The notes under the pieces are model-generated. The model was not told the DNA's origin. It saw nothing but the letters and a program-made list of their open reading frames with translations, and made no database searches. Source: Corynebacterium pilosum DSM 20521 = CIP 103422 (GTDB lineage: Bacteria > Actinomycetota > Actinomycetes > Mycobacteriales > Mycobacteriaceae). Taken from it: a stretch of 35,966 bases of DNA. Below are positions 15,859 through 23,808 of this stretch, piece by piece (within the stretch, counting starts at the first letter, position 1; each line of letters starts with the position of its first letter). A program made the translations under genes and the position numbers. Where the stretch lies: NCBI RefSeq assembly GCF_000373805.1, contig NZ_KB892451.1, positions 165 to 36,130 on the forward strand, read 5' to 3'.

Positions 15859-16824
15859 ATGAGTGGTTTAAAACAGTGGTTCAAACGGCTCCAGCCCGAA
15901 GTCGGCGGCGATGCGCTGCGCCGCCACTTTCGCCACTTCTTTGGCGACGAGAACCCAATCACCTACGAGTTCGGCGACGTCCCCATCTACGTCTTCCATA
16001 CGGACGAGCCTGTCCCCCACTTCCTATACACCACCTTCGGCCTGTCGCGCGTCAATTCGGCCACCCCAGTCGCCGGCACCCAGACCGAGCTGACCATCCG
16101 CATCCCCGACGACGAGAGCCTGCCGCCCGAATGGCCCGCCCGCGTCCTCGACCGCATCGTGCGCTACCTCAACCGCGTCGACACCCCGATTGAGCCCGGC
16201 CACCACATGGATTTCGCCGAGCCGCTTTCCGACGAGTCCACGCTCACTTCTCTGATCTTCGTCACTGACCCCCTGCTCGGCGTGGTCGATACTGCCTCCG
16301 GGTTCGTGCGATTCACTTACGCCATCGGTATGACGCCAACAGATCTCGACGACGCCCTGCTCTGGGACGCCCGCAAGTTCGCTGGTGTCTTCGGCGAATA
16401 TTTTCCGCTGGGCCTCTCCGACCCGACCCGCCGACCCCTACGTGAGATCCCAGAGGCCCACGCAATCGTCGAGAGCGCAACGCAGCGGCAGGGCTCGTCG
16501 TTAAGCGGCGTGATGGCGAAGTACCTGGACTTCACCACTGAACCTGAGGCGCGCATCGACCTGACGTCCACGAGCGCACAGCACCTCCTGCGCGCGATCC
16601 AATACCGCGTGCTGTACGGGCGCAGCTTCAGCCTGGTCGGCAAGAAGAAATGGCTGGAGATCGTTCCCGGTGAGGCAGCCCCGCTCGTCGACAAGCAACG
16701 CATGGTGCTCGAAATATCCTCCGACGCAGCCAACGAGTTGCTGGCCACTTTCGATACTGGCCCCGGCACATACCGCTTATCGACGATGCCACTGACGCTG
16801 CAAGTCATCGACCCAACGACATAA
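15859..16824 (+). CDS. SUFU (suppressor of fused) domain protein
   Basis: 321 aa, soluble, no signal peptide. The N-terminal half resembles the bacterial SUFU-like fold: HFFGDENPITYEFGDVPIYVF, then FLYTTFGLSRVN, LTIRIPDDE, and later HMDFAEPLSDESTLTSLIFV. The C-terminal about 140 residues (SLSGVMAKYLDFTTE and RVLYGRSFSLVGKKKWLEI) form a separate domain I do not recognise. In bacteria SUFU domains are often found in proteins of unclear role, including immunity proteins of toxin systems, but no toxin gene is adjacent here. Probably leaderless. Divergent from BI-1 and followed by an AT-rich intergenic stretch with a tRNA fragment. Family call is from the sequence pattern only. Confidence 0.65.
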   Translation: MSGLKQWFKRLQPEVGGDALRRHFRHFFGDENPITYEFGDVPIYVFHTDEPVPHFLYTTFGLSRVNSATPVAGTQTELTIRIPDDESLPPEWPARVLDRIVRYLNRVDTPIEPGHHMDFAEPLSDESTLTSLIFVTDPLLGVVDTASGFVRFTYAIGMTPTDLDDALLWDARKFAGVFGEYFPLGLSDPTRRPLREIPEAHAIVESATQRQGSSLSGVMAKYLDFTTEPEARIDLTSTSAQHLLRAIQYRVLYGRSFSLVGKKKWLEIVPGEAAPLVDKQRMVLEISSDAANELLATFDTGPGTYRLSTMPLTLQVIDPTT

Positions 16825-16827
16825 AAA

Positions 16828-16850
16828 TGGTGCCCCAGGGGGACTCGAAC
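16828..16850 (-). repeat. Isolated tRNA 3'-end fragment (att-like)
   Basis: On the minus strand the 23 nt read as the T loop, T-stem 3' strand, acceptor 3' strand and CCA of a tRNA, beginning GTTCGAGTCCCCC and ending GGGGCACCA. They match the 3' end of the intact tRNA at 17235-17258 with one base missing and one substitution, in the same orientation. No D arm or anticodon arm follows, so it is a fragment and not a gene. The layout is that of a tRNA 3' attachment site duplicated by an integrated element. Confidence 0.65.
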
Positions 16851-16886
16851 TAGAAAGTCTTTAATTCAAGGAACACGGCTCGCCGG

Positions 16887-17060
16887 TTATTCCTGATCAC
16901 TGTTTTTGACGCGATTGACCAGTACTGCTGCAACTATGGTGAGCAGTATCAGGATGACAAATCCGAAGATCGACGTGTGTGCGATGGCGACATAACCTGA
17001 GATTGCCAGCCCAAATAATGCAACGACAATCGCATTGGGAGATATTTTATGCCTGTTCAT
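16887..17060 (-). CDS. Small two-helix membrane protein (hypothetical)
   Basis: 57 aa starting MNRHKISPNAIVVALF, with two hydrophobic helices (NAIVVALFGLAISGYVAIA and SIFGFVILILLTIVAAVLV) and a charged tail NRVKNSDQE. AAAGGGG lies 4 nt before the ATG at 17060; another ATG sits one codon upstream and the frame is open further. The codons are more AT-rich than in the neighbours. It is the only ORF in the 410-bp stretch between the SUFU gene and the tRNA, which is bounded by a tRNA 3'-end repeat, so it may be a leftover of an integrated element. Hydrophobic pattern and ribosome site favour a real gene; no function is suggested. Confidence 0.5.
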   Translation of the reverse strand: MNRHKISPNAIVVALFGLAISGYVAIAHTSIFGFVILILLTIVAAVLVNRVKNSDQE

Positions 17061-17186
17061 CATTCCCCTTTCGCACTTGATCGTTAAGTACACTCACTGC
17101 TACGAACCATTCCGGCCCCGTGTAACGGATCTTTATGCGGCCATTTTAGGCGATTATTAAATAGACGCTTTTTGGACACTTTAGGG

Positions 17187-17230
17187 AAAAAATGGAGCCA
17201 GGCCAAGAGCGCTCAACGTTCTGACCTGGC
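17187..17230 (-). terminator. Terminator after the UAA-anticodon tRNA
   Basis: On the minus strand GCCAGG and CCTGGC (17230-17225 and 17202-17197) enclose a loop of about 22 nt with an internal palindrome GAGCGCTC; TTTTTT follows (A tract 17187-17192). It starts 5 nt after the tRNA 3' end. Confidence 0.55.
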
Positions 17231-17234
17231 CTTT

Positions 17235-17311
17235 TGGTGCCCCCAGTGGGACTCGAACCCACACTGAATTGATTTTAAGTCAACTGCCTCTGCCGATTGG
17301 GCTATGGGGGC
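17235..17311 (-). tRNA. tRNA with anticodon UAA (tRNA-Leu by anticodon), class I shape
   Basis: 77 nt including encoded CCA. Acceptor GCCCCCA pairs with TGGGGGC, discriminator A; D arm GCCC..GGC with GG in the loop; anticodon stem GTTGA/TCAAT around the loop CTTAAAA, giving anticodon TAA (17275-17277 on +); variable loop only TCAGT (5 nt); T arm GTGGG-TTCGAGT-CCCAC. All canonical positions are intact, so it looks functional. The odd point is the variable loop: bacterial tRNA-Leu normally carries a long class II variable arm. Decoding UUA is inferred from the anticodon; amino acid identity cannot be proved from the sequence. Confidence 0.88.
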
Positions 17312-17401
17312 ACGGCCGCAAGAAGCGACCTCGTCATAGTTTAGACCGTGGCTAGCCGGGGGCGGAAATAGACCCCATTTTCCACTACACACCCCACCCG
17401 G

Positions 17402-17407
17402 TAAATT
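17402..17407 (+). promoter_or_regulatory. Leaderless -10 box of lysI
   Basis: TAAATT, then 7 nt, then the ATG at 17415. There is no ribosome site in front of any of the candidate starts (TTG 17406, ATG 17409, ATG 17415). Confidence 0.4.
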
Positions 17408-17414
17408 GATGAAA

Positions 17415-18881
17415 ATGAGCACTAAGCATTCCGTTTCCGTGTGGTCCCTGGTGGCGTTGATCATCGGGTCGACCGTGGGGGCGGGCATCTTTTCGCTGCC
17501 GCAAAATATTGCTTCGGCAGCTGGCCCCGGCGCGATGTTGATCGGCTGGGCGATCACCGCGGTGGGTATGTTGTCGATCGCGTTCGTGTTTCAGATCCTG
17601 GCGGTGCGCAAACCCTACCTGGACTCGGGTGTGTACTCCTATGTACGCGCGGGGCTTGGTGATTTCATCGGCTTCGCCTCCGCCTGGGGGTACTGGCTCG
17701 GCTCGGTGATCGCGCAGGTGGGTTACGCCACGTTGTTCTTTGGCACGCTCGGGCACTATGTTCCGCTGTTTTCTGCGGAGAACCGCTGGGTGTCCGTCAT
17801 TTCGGTGTCGGTGCTGACGTGGGCGATTTTCGGCATGCTTACCCTAGGCGTGAAGCAGGCCGCGTTTATGAATTTGGTGGCCACGGTGGCCAAGCTGCTG
17901 CCGATCATCGCGTTCATCCTGCTCGTAGCATTCCTTGGGTTTTCGTGGGACAAGTTCACCGCGGATTTTTGGGGCACCTTCTCCGGTACGGGATCCGTCT
18001 TCGACCAGGTGAAGGGGACCATGCTGTTTACGGTATGGGTCTTCATCGGCGTGGAGGGTGCCTCCGTGTATTCGAAGCAGGCGAAGTCGCGTGCCGACGT
18101 GGGGCGCGCCACCATCCTGGGTTTCTTCGCCGTTCTGGTCCTGTTGGTCTCTATCACCACTTTGACCTATGGCGTGCTCACTCAGCAGGAGTTGGCGGCG
18201 CTGCCAGATAACTCCATGGCGTCAGTACTTACGGCGGTGGTCGGGCCGTGGGGTGGTGCGCTGATTTCGCTGGGTCTGTGCCTATCTGTCCTGGGTGCCT
18301 ACGTGTCTTGGCAGATGTTGGCTGCGGAGCCCGTCGCCATGATGGCTTACGACGGCCTGCTTCCCAAGGCCTTGGGCAAGATCACCAGCACTGGCGCACC
18401 GTGGGCAGCGCAGCTGGTGTCGACGATCTCAATCCAGCTCTGGGTGGTGGTCTTCTTCGTCTCTGAGACCGCCTATACCTCGATGGTGCAGCTGGCCACT
18501 GTGCTCTACTTGGTCCCCTACTTGTTCTCGGCCGTCTACCTTGTGTTGTTGGTAGTACGCGGGCGTGGTATTTCGCACCCGCACGCAGGTGAGCGTTTCG
18601 ACGATTCCGGCCCGGTCGTCGATAAGCGGACGAATAGGAAGCACCTGGTTGTTGGCGTTCTGGCCATGATCTATTCGCTGTGGCTGTTCTACGCCGCCGA
18701 TCCCGTCTACGTGTTGTACGGGGCGCTTGCTGTCCTGCCTGGGCTGATTCCTTATGTGTGGACGCGCATTGCAGCCAAGGAGCGCGTGTTCAACGCTTTC
18801 GAGTGGGTGGTGGTCGCGTTGATCGTGGTTGCCTCGGCCGTGGCCGTGCTCGGTATCGCCCAGGGGGCTTTGGAACTTTAG
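17415..18881 (+). CDS. lysI: Lysine/basic amino acid permease (APC superfamily, LysI-like)
   Basis: 488 aa, about 12 or 13 membrane helices. The APA-family opening VALIIGSTVGAGIFSLPQNI and the segments RKPYLDSGVYSYVRAGLGDF, WGYWLGSVIAQVGYATLFF, VFIGVEGASVYSKQAKSR and LTQQELAALPDNSMASVL match C. glutamicum LysI, the lysine uptake permease, very closely as I remember it; relatives include arginine/ornithine antiporters such as ArcD. Catalyses secondary transport of L-lysine or other basic amino acids. The ATG at 17415 is chosen because a TAAATT box lies 7 nt upstream; 17409 is the alternative. Its stop overlaps the stop of the convergent MatC-like gene by 2 bp. Confidence 0.92.
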   Translation: MSTKHSVSVWSLVALIIGSTVGAGIFSLPQNIASAAGPGAMLIGWAITAVGMLSIAFVFQILAVRKPYLDSGVYSYVRAGLGDFIGFASAWGYWLGSVIAQVGYATLFFGTLGHYVPLFSAENRWVSVISVSVLTWAIFGMLTLGVKQAAFMNLVATVAKLLPIIAFILLVAFLGFSWDKFTADFWGTFSGTGSVFDQVKGTMLFTVWVFIGVEGASVYSKQAKSRADVGRATILGFFAVLVLLVSITTLTYGVLTQQELAALPDNSMASVLTAVVGPWGGALISLGLCLSVLGAYVSWQMLAAEPVAMMAYDGLLPKALGKITSTGAPWAAQLVSTISIQLWVVVFFVSETAYTSMVQLATVLYLVPYLFSAVYLVLLVVRGRGISHPHAGERFDDSGPVVDKRTNRKHLVVGVLAMIYSLWLFYAADPVYVLYGALAVLPGLIPYVWTRIAAKERVFNAFEWVVVALIVVASAVAVLGIAQGALEL

Positions 18882-20116
18882 ACCGGGATGAACGTCATCA
18901 GCCACACGCTGACGGGCGCGACCGCGACGATCAGGCAGGCGTAGCGCATCATGGCACGGAACTGGGCGTCGTAGTCGCCGCGCGGAACGTTGGCTAGGAC
19001 CAGCGCACCGCTGGTGGAAAATGGGGAAACGTCGACGATCGTGGTCGAAATCGCGAGCTCGGCTGCGGCTGCTGCCACAGGGATATCGCCGGCGGCCAGC
19101 AACGGCATGATCATGGACATGGCGATTCCCAAGGTAGCGATGGACGAAGCCAGCGCAGAGACGATCCCACAGAGGTAGGCCAACAGCAGCAGTCCCACGC
19201 TCGCGGCACCCAGGCTTGCGATGCCGCCGGCAATCCAACCCACTGTGCCGGCGTCTTGCAGCACGGCGATGTAGGTGACCATGCCGCCGATCAGGATGAT
19301 GGTGGACCACGCCACCCCGTCCAGGGCCCGCTTGGAATCGGCTGGTTTCGCCAGCGCCAGCACGCCGCCCAGAATCAGGCTGACCGCCCCGATGTCGAGG
19401 TTGTAGAAGCCCGCGGCCACGATCAGGACCGCGATGCATGCCATGGTGAGCCACTGATTCGCGGTCACGTCTTTAACGGGGGTGTATTCGGTCGCGGTGT
19501 TGCCCTTGTCCTTGATCAGCTCGCGCCCGCCGAGTAGGAAGAACACCAGTACCCCGAAGACCAGGCAGAAGATGAAGTTCAGCACGAACATTTCGCCTGC
19601 GTAACCTGTGAACCCGTTCGCTTCTAACGCTTCGTTGACAAAGACACCGTACACGCTAAGCGGCGAAAGCACGGCGATGGTGCCACCGTGGATCACCATC
19701 ATGCCCATCAGCAGCGGATCAATCTTGTATTTCTTTGCGAAGGGCATCGCGATCGGCGAGATCACCCCAACGGCAAACACCGCACCGATGCCCATGAAGA
19801 AGCCGGTCAGGAAAAAGAAGATCCACGGCATGATCCACCGCTTGCCGCGGGTCAGCCGCATGGCCCAGCCAACGATGATGTCGATGGTGCCATTGATCTG
19901 CGCGAAACCGAACAGGAAGGTCAGGCCGATCAGGGAGAAGGCCAGGCCGACGGGGAATTGGCCGAAGACTTCGTCTAAGGCCTCATTCACCGGGTAGACG
20001 TACAGGCCGACGAAGAACGCGCCGATCATGCCCAGGATGCCGATATTGATGCGGCGCACCGTGCCAACAACGAAAATGACTGCCAAGACAAGCGCAGTGA
20101 CTAGTTCGACGGTCAC
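18878..20116 (-). CDS. MatC-like dicarboxylate/anion carrier (ion transporter superfamily)
   Basis: 412 aa, about 12 helices. The N-terminal third shows the MatC pattern (VVGTVRRINIGILGMIGAFFVG, then LTFLFGFAQINGTIDIIVGWAMRLTRG and FFLTGFFMGIGAVFAVGVISPIAMPFAKK), related to malonate or C4-dicarboxylate carriers; the C-terminal half repeats the fold with ISTTIVDVSPFSTSGALVLAN, where the SPFS turn is a substrate-site feature of this superfamily. GTG at 20116 with AAGGAAG 9 nt upstream. An inverted repeat TTGTGG-ACA-CCACAA lies 25-40 bp upstream, a likely operator. Specific substrate unproven. Confidence 0.8.
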   Translation of the reverse strand: MTVELVTALVLAVIFVVGTVRRINIGILGMIGAFFVGLYVYPVNEALDEVFGQFPVGLAFSLIGLTFLFGFAQINGTIDIIVGWAMRLTRGKRWIMPWIFFFLTGFFMGIGAVFAVGVISPIAMPFAKKYKIDPLLMGMMVIHGGTIAVLSPLSVYGVFVNEALEANGFTGYAGEMFVLNFIFCLVFGVLVFFLLGGRELIKDKGNTATEYTPVKDVTANQWLTMACIAVLIVAAGFYNLDIGAVSLILGGVLALAKPADSKRALDGVAWSTIILIGGMVTYIAVLQDAGTVGWIAGGIASLGAASVGLLLLAYLCGIVSALASSIATLGIAMSMIMPLLAAGDIPVAAAAAELAISTTIVDVSPFSTSGALVLANVPRGDYDAQFRAMMRYACLIVAVAPVSVWLMTFIPV

Positions 20117-20141
20117 AGCCGTCCGCTTCCTTGGCTCAACA

Positions 20142-20156
20142 TTGTGGACACCACAA
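20142..20156. promoter_or_regulatory. Candidate operator TTGTGG-ACA-CCACAA
   Basis: Perfect 6-bp inverted repeat with a 3-nt centre, in the 53-bp gap upstream of the MatC-like gene and after the mfd stop. Its shape recalls operators of GntR-family (FadR/FCD type) regulators. No such regulator gene is in the window. Confidence 0.5.
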
Positions 20157-20169
20157 ACCTTAGCGCGCG

Positions 20170-23100
20170 TTACTCACTGACTGAAAATACACGCTTCTTT
20201 TTATGTGCATCGGCTGCATCCCCGGTCACGGAAATCTTGGGCACGTCGAAGATCTCAGAGATGAAGTCCGCCACCCACTGCAACAGTTCGGTATCGCGCA
20301 GGCTTGGCTGGTTGATCCCCTTTCCTATCTTGGGGAATGGCACCTGTACGGCCTTCGCCGCCGCCCGGTACGCGGAGCCTGGGTAGAGGCGTTTCAGGCG
20401 CACCTGCTTCGAATCCGGCAGATCCACCGGGTGCAGTTTGATGCGGTTGCCCTGCACTGTAATATTCGCCACTCCCGCCGCGCGGGCTTGGTGGCGCAGC
20501 CGCGCCACAGCCAGCAGACGTTCCACTTCTTCCGGCAACGGGCCGAAGCGGTCCTTCATCTCCGCCACGATGGTGGACAGGGCTTCGTCGTCACGCGTCT
20601 CAGCGATCTTGCGGTACTGCTCAAGTCGCAGCCGTTCGGAATTGACGTAGGTGTCCGGAATGTGGGCGTCGACGGGCAGGTCGATACGGATTTCCTTCGG
20701 GCCCTGGTCTGTGGCGTCGACGACCTCGCCGGTAGCCAGCGCCTTGTACGTGTCGACGGCTTCCCCCACCAGTCGCACATACAGGTCAAAGCCCACGCCC
20801 GCGATGTGCCCGGACTGTTCTGCACCCAGCACGTTGCCGGCACCGCGCATCTCTAGGTCCTTCTGTGCCACGGCCATACCCGCGCCCAAATCATTGTTCT
20901 GGGCGATGGTGGCCAGGCGGTCATAGCTGGTCTCAGTGAGTGTTGCGCCCTTCGGGTACAGGAAGTAGGCATATCCACGCTCACGCGACCTACCGACGCG
21001 CCCGCGCAGCTGGTGCAGCTGACTGAGTCCCATGTTCTGCGCATTTTCGACGATCAACGTGTTCGCGTTGGCGATATCCAGGCCCGTTTCGACGATCGTG
21101 GTACACACCAACACGTCGTATTCGCGGTCCCAGAACCCCTGTACCGTCTGCTCGAGCACCTGCTCGCTCATCTGGCCGTGCGCGACGACGATGCGCGCTT
21201 CCGGCACCAGTTCGCGCAGTTCACGCGCCTTCTTTTCGATGTCGCTGACCTTGTTGTGGATGAAGAAGACTTGGCCATCGCGCAGCAACTCACGACGAAT
21301 GGACGCTGCCACCTGCTTCTCCTCATAAGGCCCCACATACGTGAGCACTGGGTGGCGATCCTCCGGCGGAGTGGTAATCGAGGTCATTTCCCGAATCCCC
21401 GTCATGCTCATCTCCAGGGTGCGCGGAATCGGGGTTGCTGTCATCGTCAGCACATCCACGTGCGCCTTCAGCGCCTTGATGTGCTCCTTGTGCTCCACGC
21501 CGAAGCGCTGCTCCTCGTCGACGACGATCAAGCCCAAGTTCTTCCACTGCACACCCGTCTGCAACAGGCGGTGCGTACCGATCACGATGTCCACGGAGCC
21601 GTCAGCCAGCCCCCTCAGAATCTTCTTGGAGTCCGCGGCGGTAGTAAAGCGCGACAGTTCACGAATTTCCACACCGAAACCGTCCATGCGGGACGCGAAG
21701 GTGGAATAGTGCTGCTGGGCAAGAAGTGTCGTCGGCACGAGCACCGCCACCTGCGCCCCGTCTTGCACCGCCTTGAACGCGGCACGCACCGCCACCTCGG
21801 TCTTGCCGAAGCCCACATCACCAACGATGACGCGGTCCATCGGCACCGGCTTCTCCATATCCTCCTTGACCGCCTCGATAGCGGCCATCTGGTCCTCGGT
21901 CTCCACGAAGGGGAAGGCGTCTTCCATCTCATGTTGCCAGGGCGAATCGGCCGCGAAGGCATGCCCCGGCGCGCTCACGCGCTTAGCGTAGAGCTGTACG
22001 AGCTCGCCGGCGATTTCACGGACGGCAGCACGTGCCTTCTTCTTCGTATTCTTCCAGTCAGACCCGCCCATCTTCGACAGGGTCGGCGACTCCCCACCGG
22101 AGTACTTCGACAGCAGATCCAAGGAGTCCATGGGCACCCACAGCTGGTCATTGGGCTGCCCGCGCTTGCTGGGGGCGTATTCCAGCACGATATATTCGCG
22201 GCGGCTGGTCTCATCACCGGTGTTGATGGAGCGCTCCGCCATCTTCACGAACCGCGCAATGCCATGGGTTTCGTGCACCACATAGTCGCCGGGCTTGAGC
22301 GCCAAAGGGTCGACACGGTTGCGCCTTTTCGCTTTTCGACGCTTCGCCCCCGCAATATCTCCTACTCGGTTACCGGTGACGTCTGTCTCCGTGACCACCA
22401 CCAGAGGAATATGGGTTCCAGGAAACACGAGTCCGGCGTGGCTGACCGCTTGGTACAAGGTGATCTGCCCATCGACGGGCTCCAACCCGGTGGTAGCGAT
22501 GCGCGCTGATATCCCGTTTTCGCGGAAGCGTTCCGCCATGCGGTCCACCGTGCCCTTGGCCGGCGCGATGAAGGCGGCCGCTCCCCCATCGTTGACGTGC
22601 TTTTTCAGCTGTGCCATCAAGGTCTCGATCTCTTTGAGATCACCGCGGGGAGCGGGCGCCGCCTCAAACTCCAGCGGCAGGGTCTCGGCCTCATCGGCCG
22701 CGAACATTCCAGGCGGTGCGAAGGTCCACCAACGCGAACCCGCCATCTGGGTTGCTGCCTCGAGCGATTCGTAGGAGCGGTACGACGACGCCGACAGATC
22801 AAGCCCCTCCACCGCCACGGGACCCTCAGCCCCCATGGCCGCGGCTTCCCACCCGGCTTCCAGAAATTCTTGGTCGGTCTGTTCCAGATCCGCAATGCGG
22901 GTGCGTACCTTCTCCGGGCTGGTCACCAACACCACAGAATCCGCAGGCATCACGTCGGGCAGCACCTGGAACTGCTGATCCGTCAGGGCTGGGATCAGCG
23001 CCTCCATCCCGTCGGCATAGGTCCTCTCAGAGATGCGGGTAAGCAGCTGCATCAAGGTGGGGTTCGTCGGGTAGTCGCGCGACAGCTCGTCGGCACGCGC

Positions 23101-23808
23101 GGCCACGGCCTCGTCGATAAGCAACTGGCGTGCAGGGAAAATCTCCACGCGCGTGATCTCCTCGATCGTGCGCTGGTCGGCGACAGCGAAACTGCGCAGT
23201 TCGGTGACCTCGTCGCCCCAGAATTCCAGGCGGACGGGGTGCTCCGCGGTGGTCGGGAAGACGTCGATGATGCCACCGCGCGTAGCGAACTCGCCGCGCG
23301 CCGCCACCATATCCACGTGCTTGTAGGCGAAGCTGGTCAGCGCGTCAGCAAGCTCAGTGAAATCGTATTCTTGGTCCTGCTCCACCACGATCGGGTCAAT
23401 CGCAGGCAAAAACGGCTGGCAGAACCCACGCGCCGACGTCACCACCACCTGCAAATCCTCCAGGTGGTGGAGCACCTCGAAGCGCGTGCCGACGACATCC
23501 GCGCCGGGACTCAAACGCTCATGCGGCAGCGTCTCAAAAGCGGGGAAACGGGCAACACGGTCCTGGCCCAACAAAGCCTTCAGCTCAGCGGTGAGGTCTT
23601 CTGCCTCGTGGCTGGTCGCCGTCACCGCGAGCACCGGCGACTTCCGCGCCAGCGCCCCCACCGCCCACGGACGCACCTGGTCAATACCAGTGATGTGGAG
23701 AGACTGCGTATCTGACTCGTCGTTCAGCTGAGCGAGCAGACCCTGCAGCTTCGGGTCTGTCATCGCCTTGGTCAGCACGCCTGCCAGCATCGGAAGGTTA
23801 TCGGTCAT
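20170..23808 (-). CDS. mfd: Transcription-repair coupling factor
   Basis: DNA translocase that removes RNA polymerase stalled at lesions and recruits UvrA for nucleotide excision repair. 1212 aa, normal for Mfd. N-terminal UvrB-like part (ARFPAFETLPHERLSPGADV, EFATRGGIIDVFP), the polymerase-binding CarD-like module (LKPGDYVVHETHGIARFVKM), helicase Walker A IVGDVGFGKTEVAVRAAFK near residue 660, the DEEQ box VDEEQRFGVEHKEH near 764, helicase motif III TMTATPIPRTLEMS, and the C-terminal TRCF domain. The ATG at 23808 lies inside the end of the upstream TetR gene (11 bp overlap), so the two are probably co-transcribed and translationally coupled. The nearby ATG-less extension upstream belongs to the tetR frame shadow and was not used. 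Confidence 0.97.
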   Translation of the reverse strand: MTDNLPMLAGVLTKAMTDPKLQGLLAQLNDESDTQSLHITGIDQVRPWAVGALARKSPVLAVTATSHEAEDLTAELKALLGQDRVARFPAFETLPHERLSPGADVVGTRFEVLHHLEDLQVVVTSARGFCQPFLPAIDPIVVEQDQEYDFTELADALTSFAYKHVDMVAARGEFATRGGIIDVFPTTAEHPVRLEFWGDEVTELRSFAVADQRTIEEITRVEIFPARQLLIDEAVAARADELSRDYPTNPTLMQLLTRISERTYADGMEALIPALTDQQFQVLPDVMPADSVVLVTSPEKVRTRIADLEQTDQEFLEAGWEAAAMGAEGPVAVEGLDLSASSYRSYESLEAATQMAGSRWWTFAPPGMFAADEAETLPLEFEAAPAPRGDLKEIETLMAQLKKHVNDGGAAAFIAPAKGTVDRMAERFRENGISARIATTGLEPVDGQITLYQAVSHAGLVFPGTHIPLVVVTETDVTGNRVGDIAGAKRRKAKRRNRVDPLALKPGDYVVHETHGIARFVKMAERSINTGDETSRREYIVLEYAPSKRGQPNDQLWVPMDSLDLLSKYSGGESPTLSKMGGSDWKNTKKKARAAVREIAGELVQLYAKRVSAPGHAFAADSPWQHEMEDAFPFVETEDQMAAIEAVKEDMEKPVPMDRVIVGDVGFGKTEVAVRAAFKAVQDGAQVAVLVPTTLLAQQHYSTFASRMDGFGVEIRELSRFTTAADSKKILRGLADGSVDIVIGTHRLLQTGVQWKNLGLIVVDEEQRFGVEHKEHIKALKAHVDVLTMTATPIPRTLEMSMTGIREMTSITTPPEDRHPVLTYVGPYEEKQVAASIRRELLRDGQVFFIHNKVSDIEKKARELRELVPEARIVVAHGQMSEQVLEQTVQGFWDREYDVLVCTTIVETGLDIANANTLIVENAQNMGLSQLHQLRGRVGRSRERGYAYFLYPKGATLTETSYDRLATIAQNNDLGAGMAVAQKDLEMRGAGNVLGAEQSGHIAGVGFDLYVRLVGEAVDTYKALATGEVVDATDQGPKEIRIDLPVDAHIPDTYVNSERLRLEQYRKIAETRDDEALSTIVAEMKDRFGPLPEEVERLLAVARLRHQARAAGVANITVQGNRIKLHPVDLPDSKQVRLKRLYPGSAYRAAAKAVQVPFPKIGKGINQPSLRDTELLQWVADFISEIFDVPKISVTGDAADAHKKKRVFSVSE

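Noticed and set aside
20203..23715. Several long open frames on the + strand opposite mfd
   Set aside because: They are antisense to a strongly conserved protein, rich in His, Arg and Leu with no family pattern, and arise from G+C-rich codon bias in mfd.
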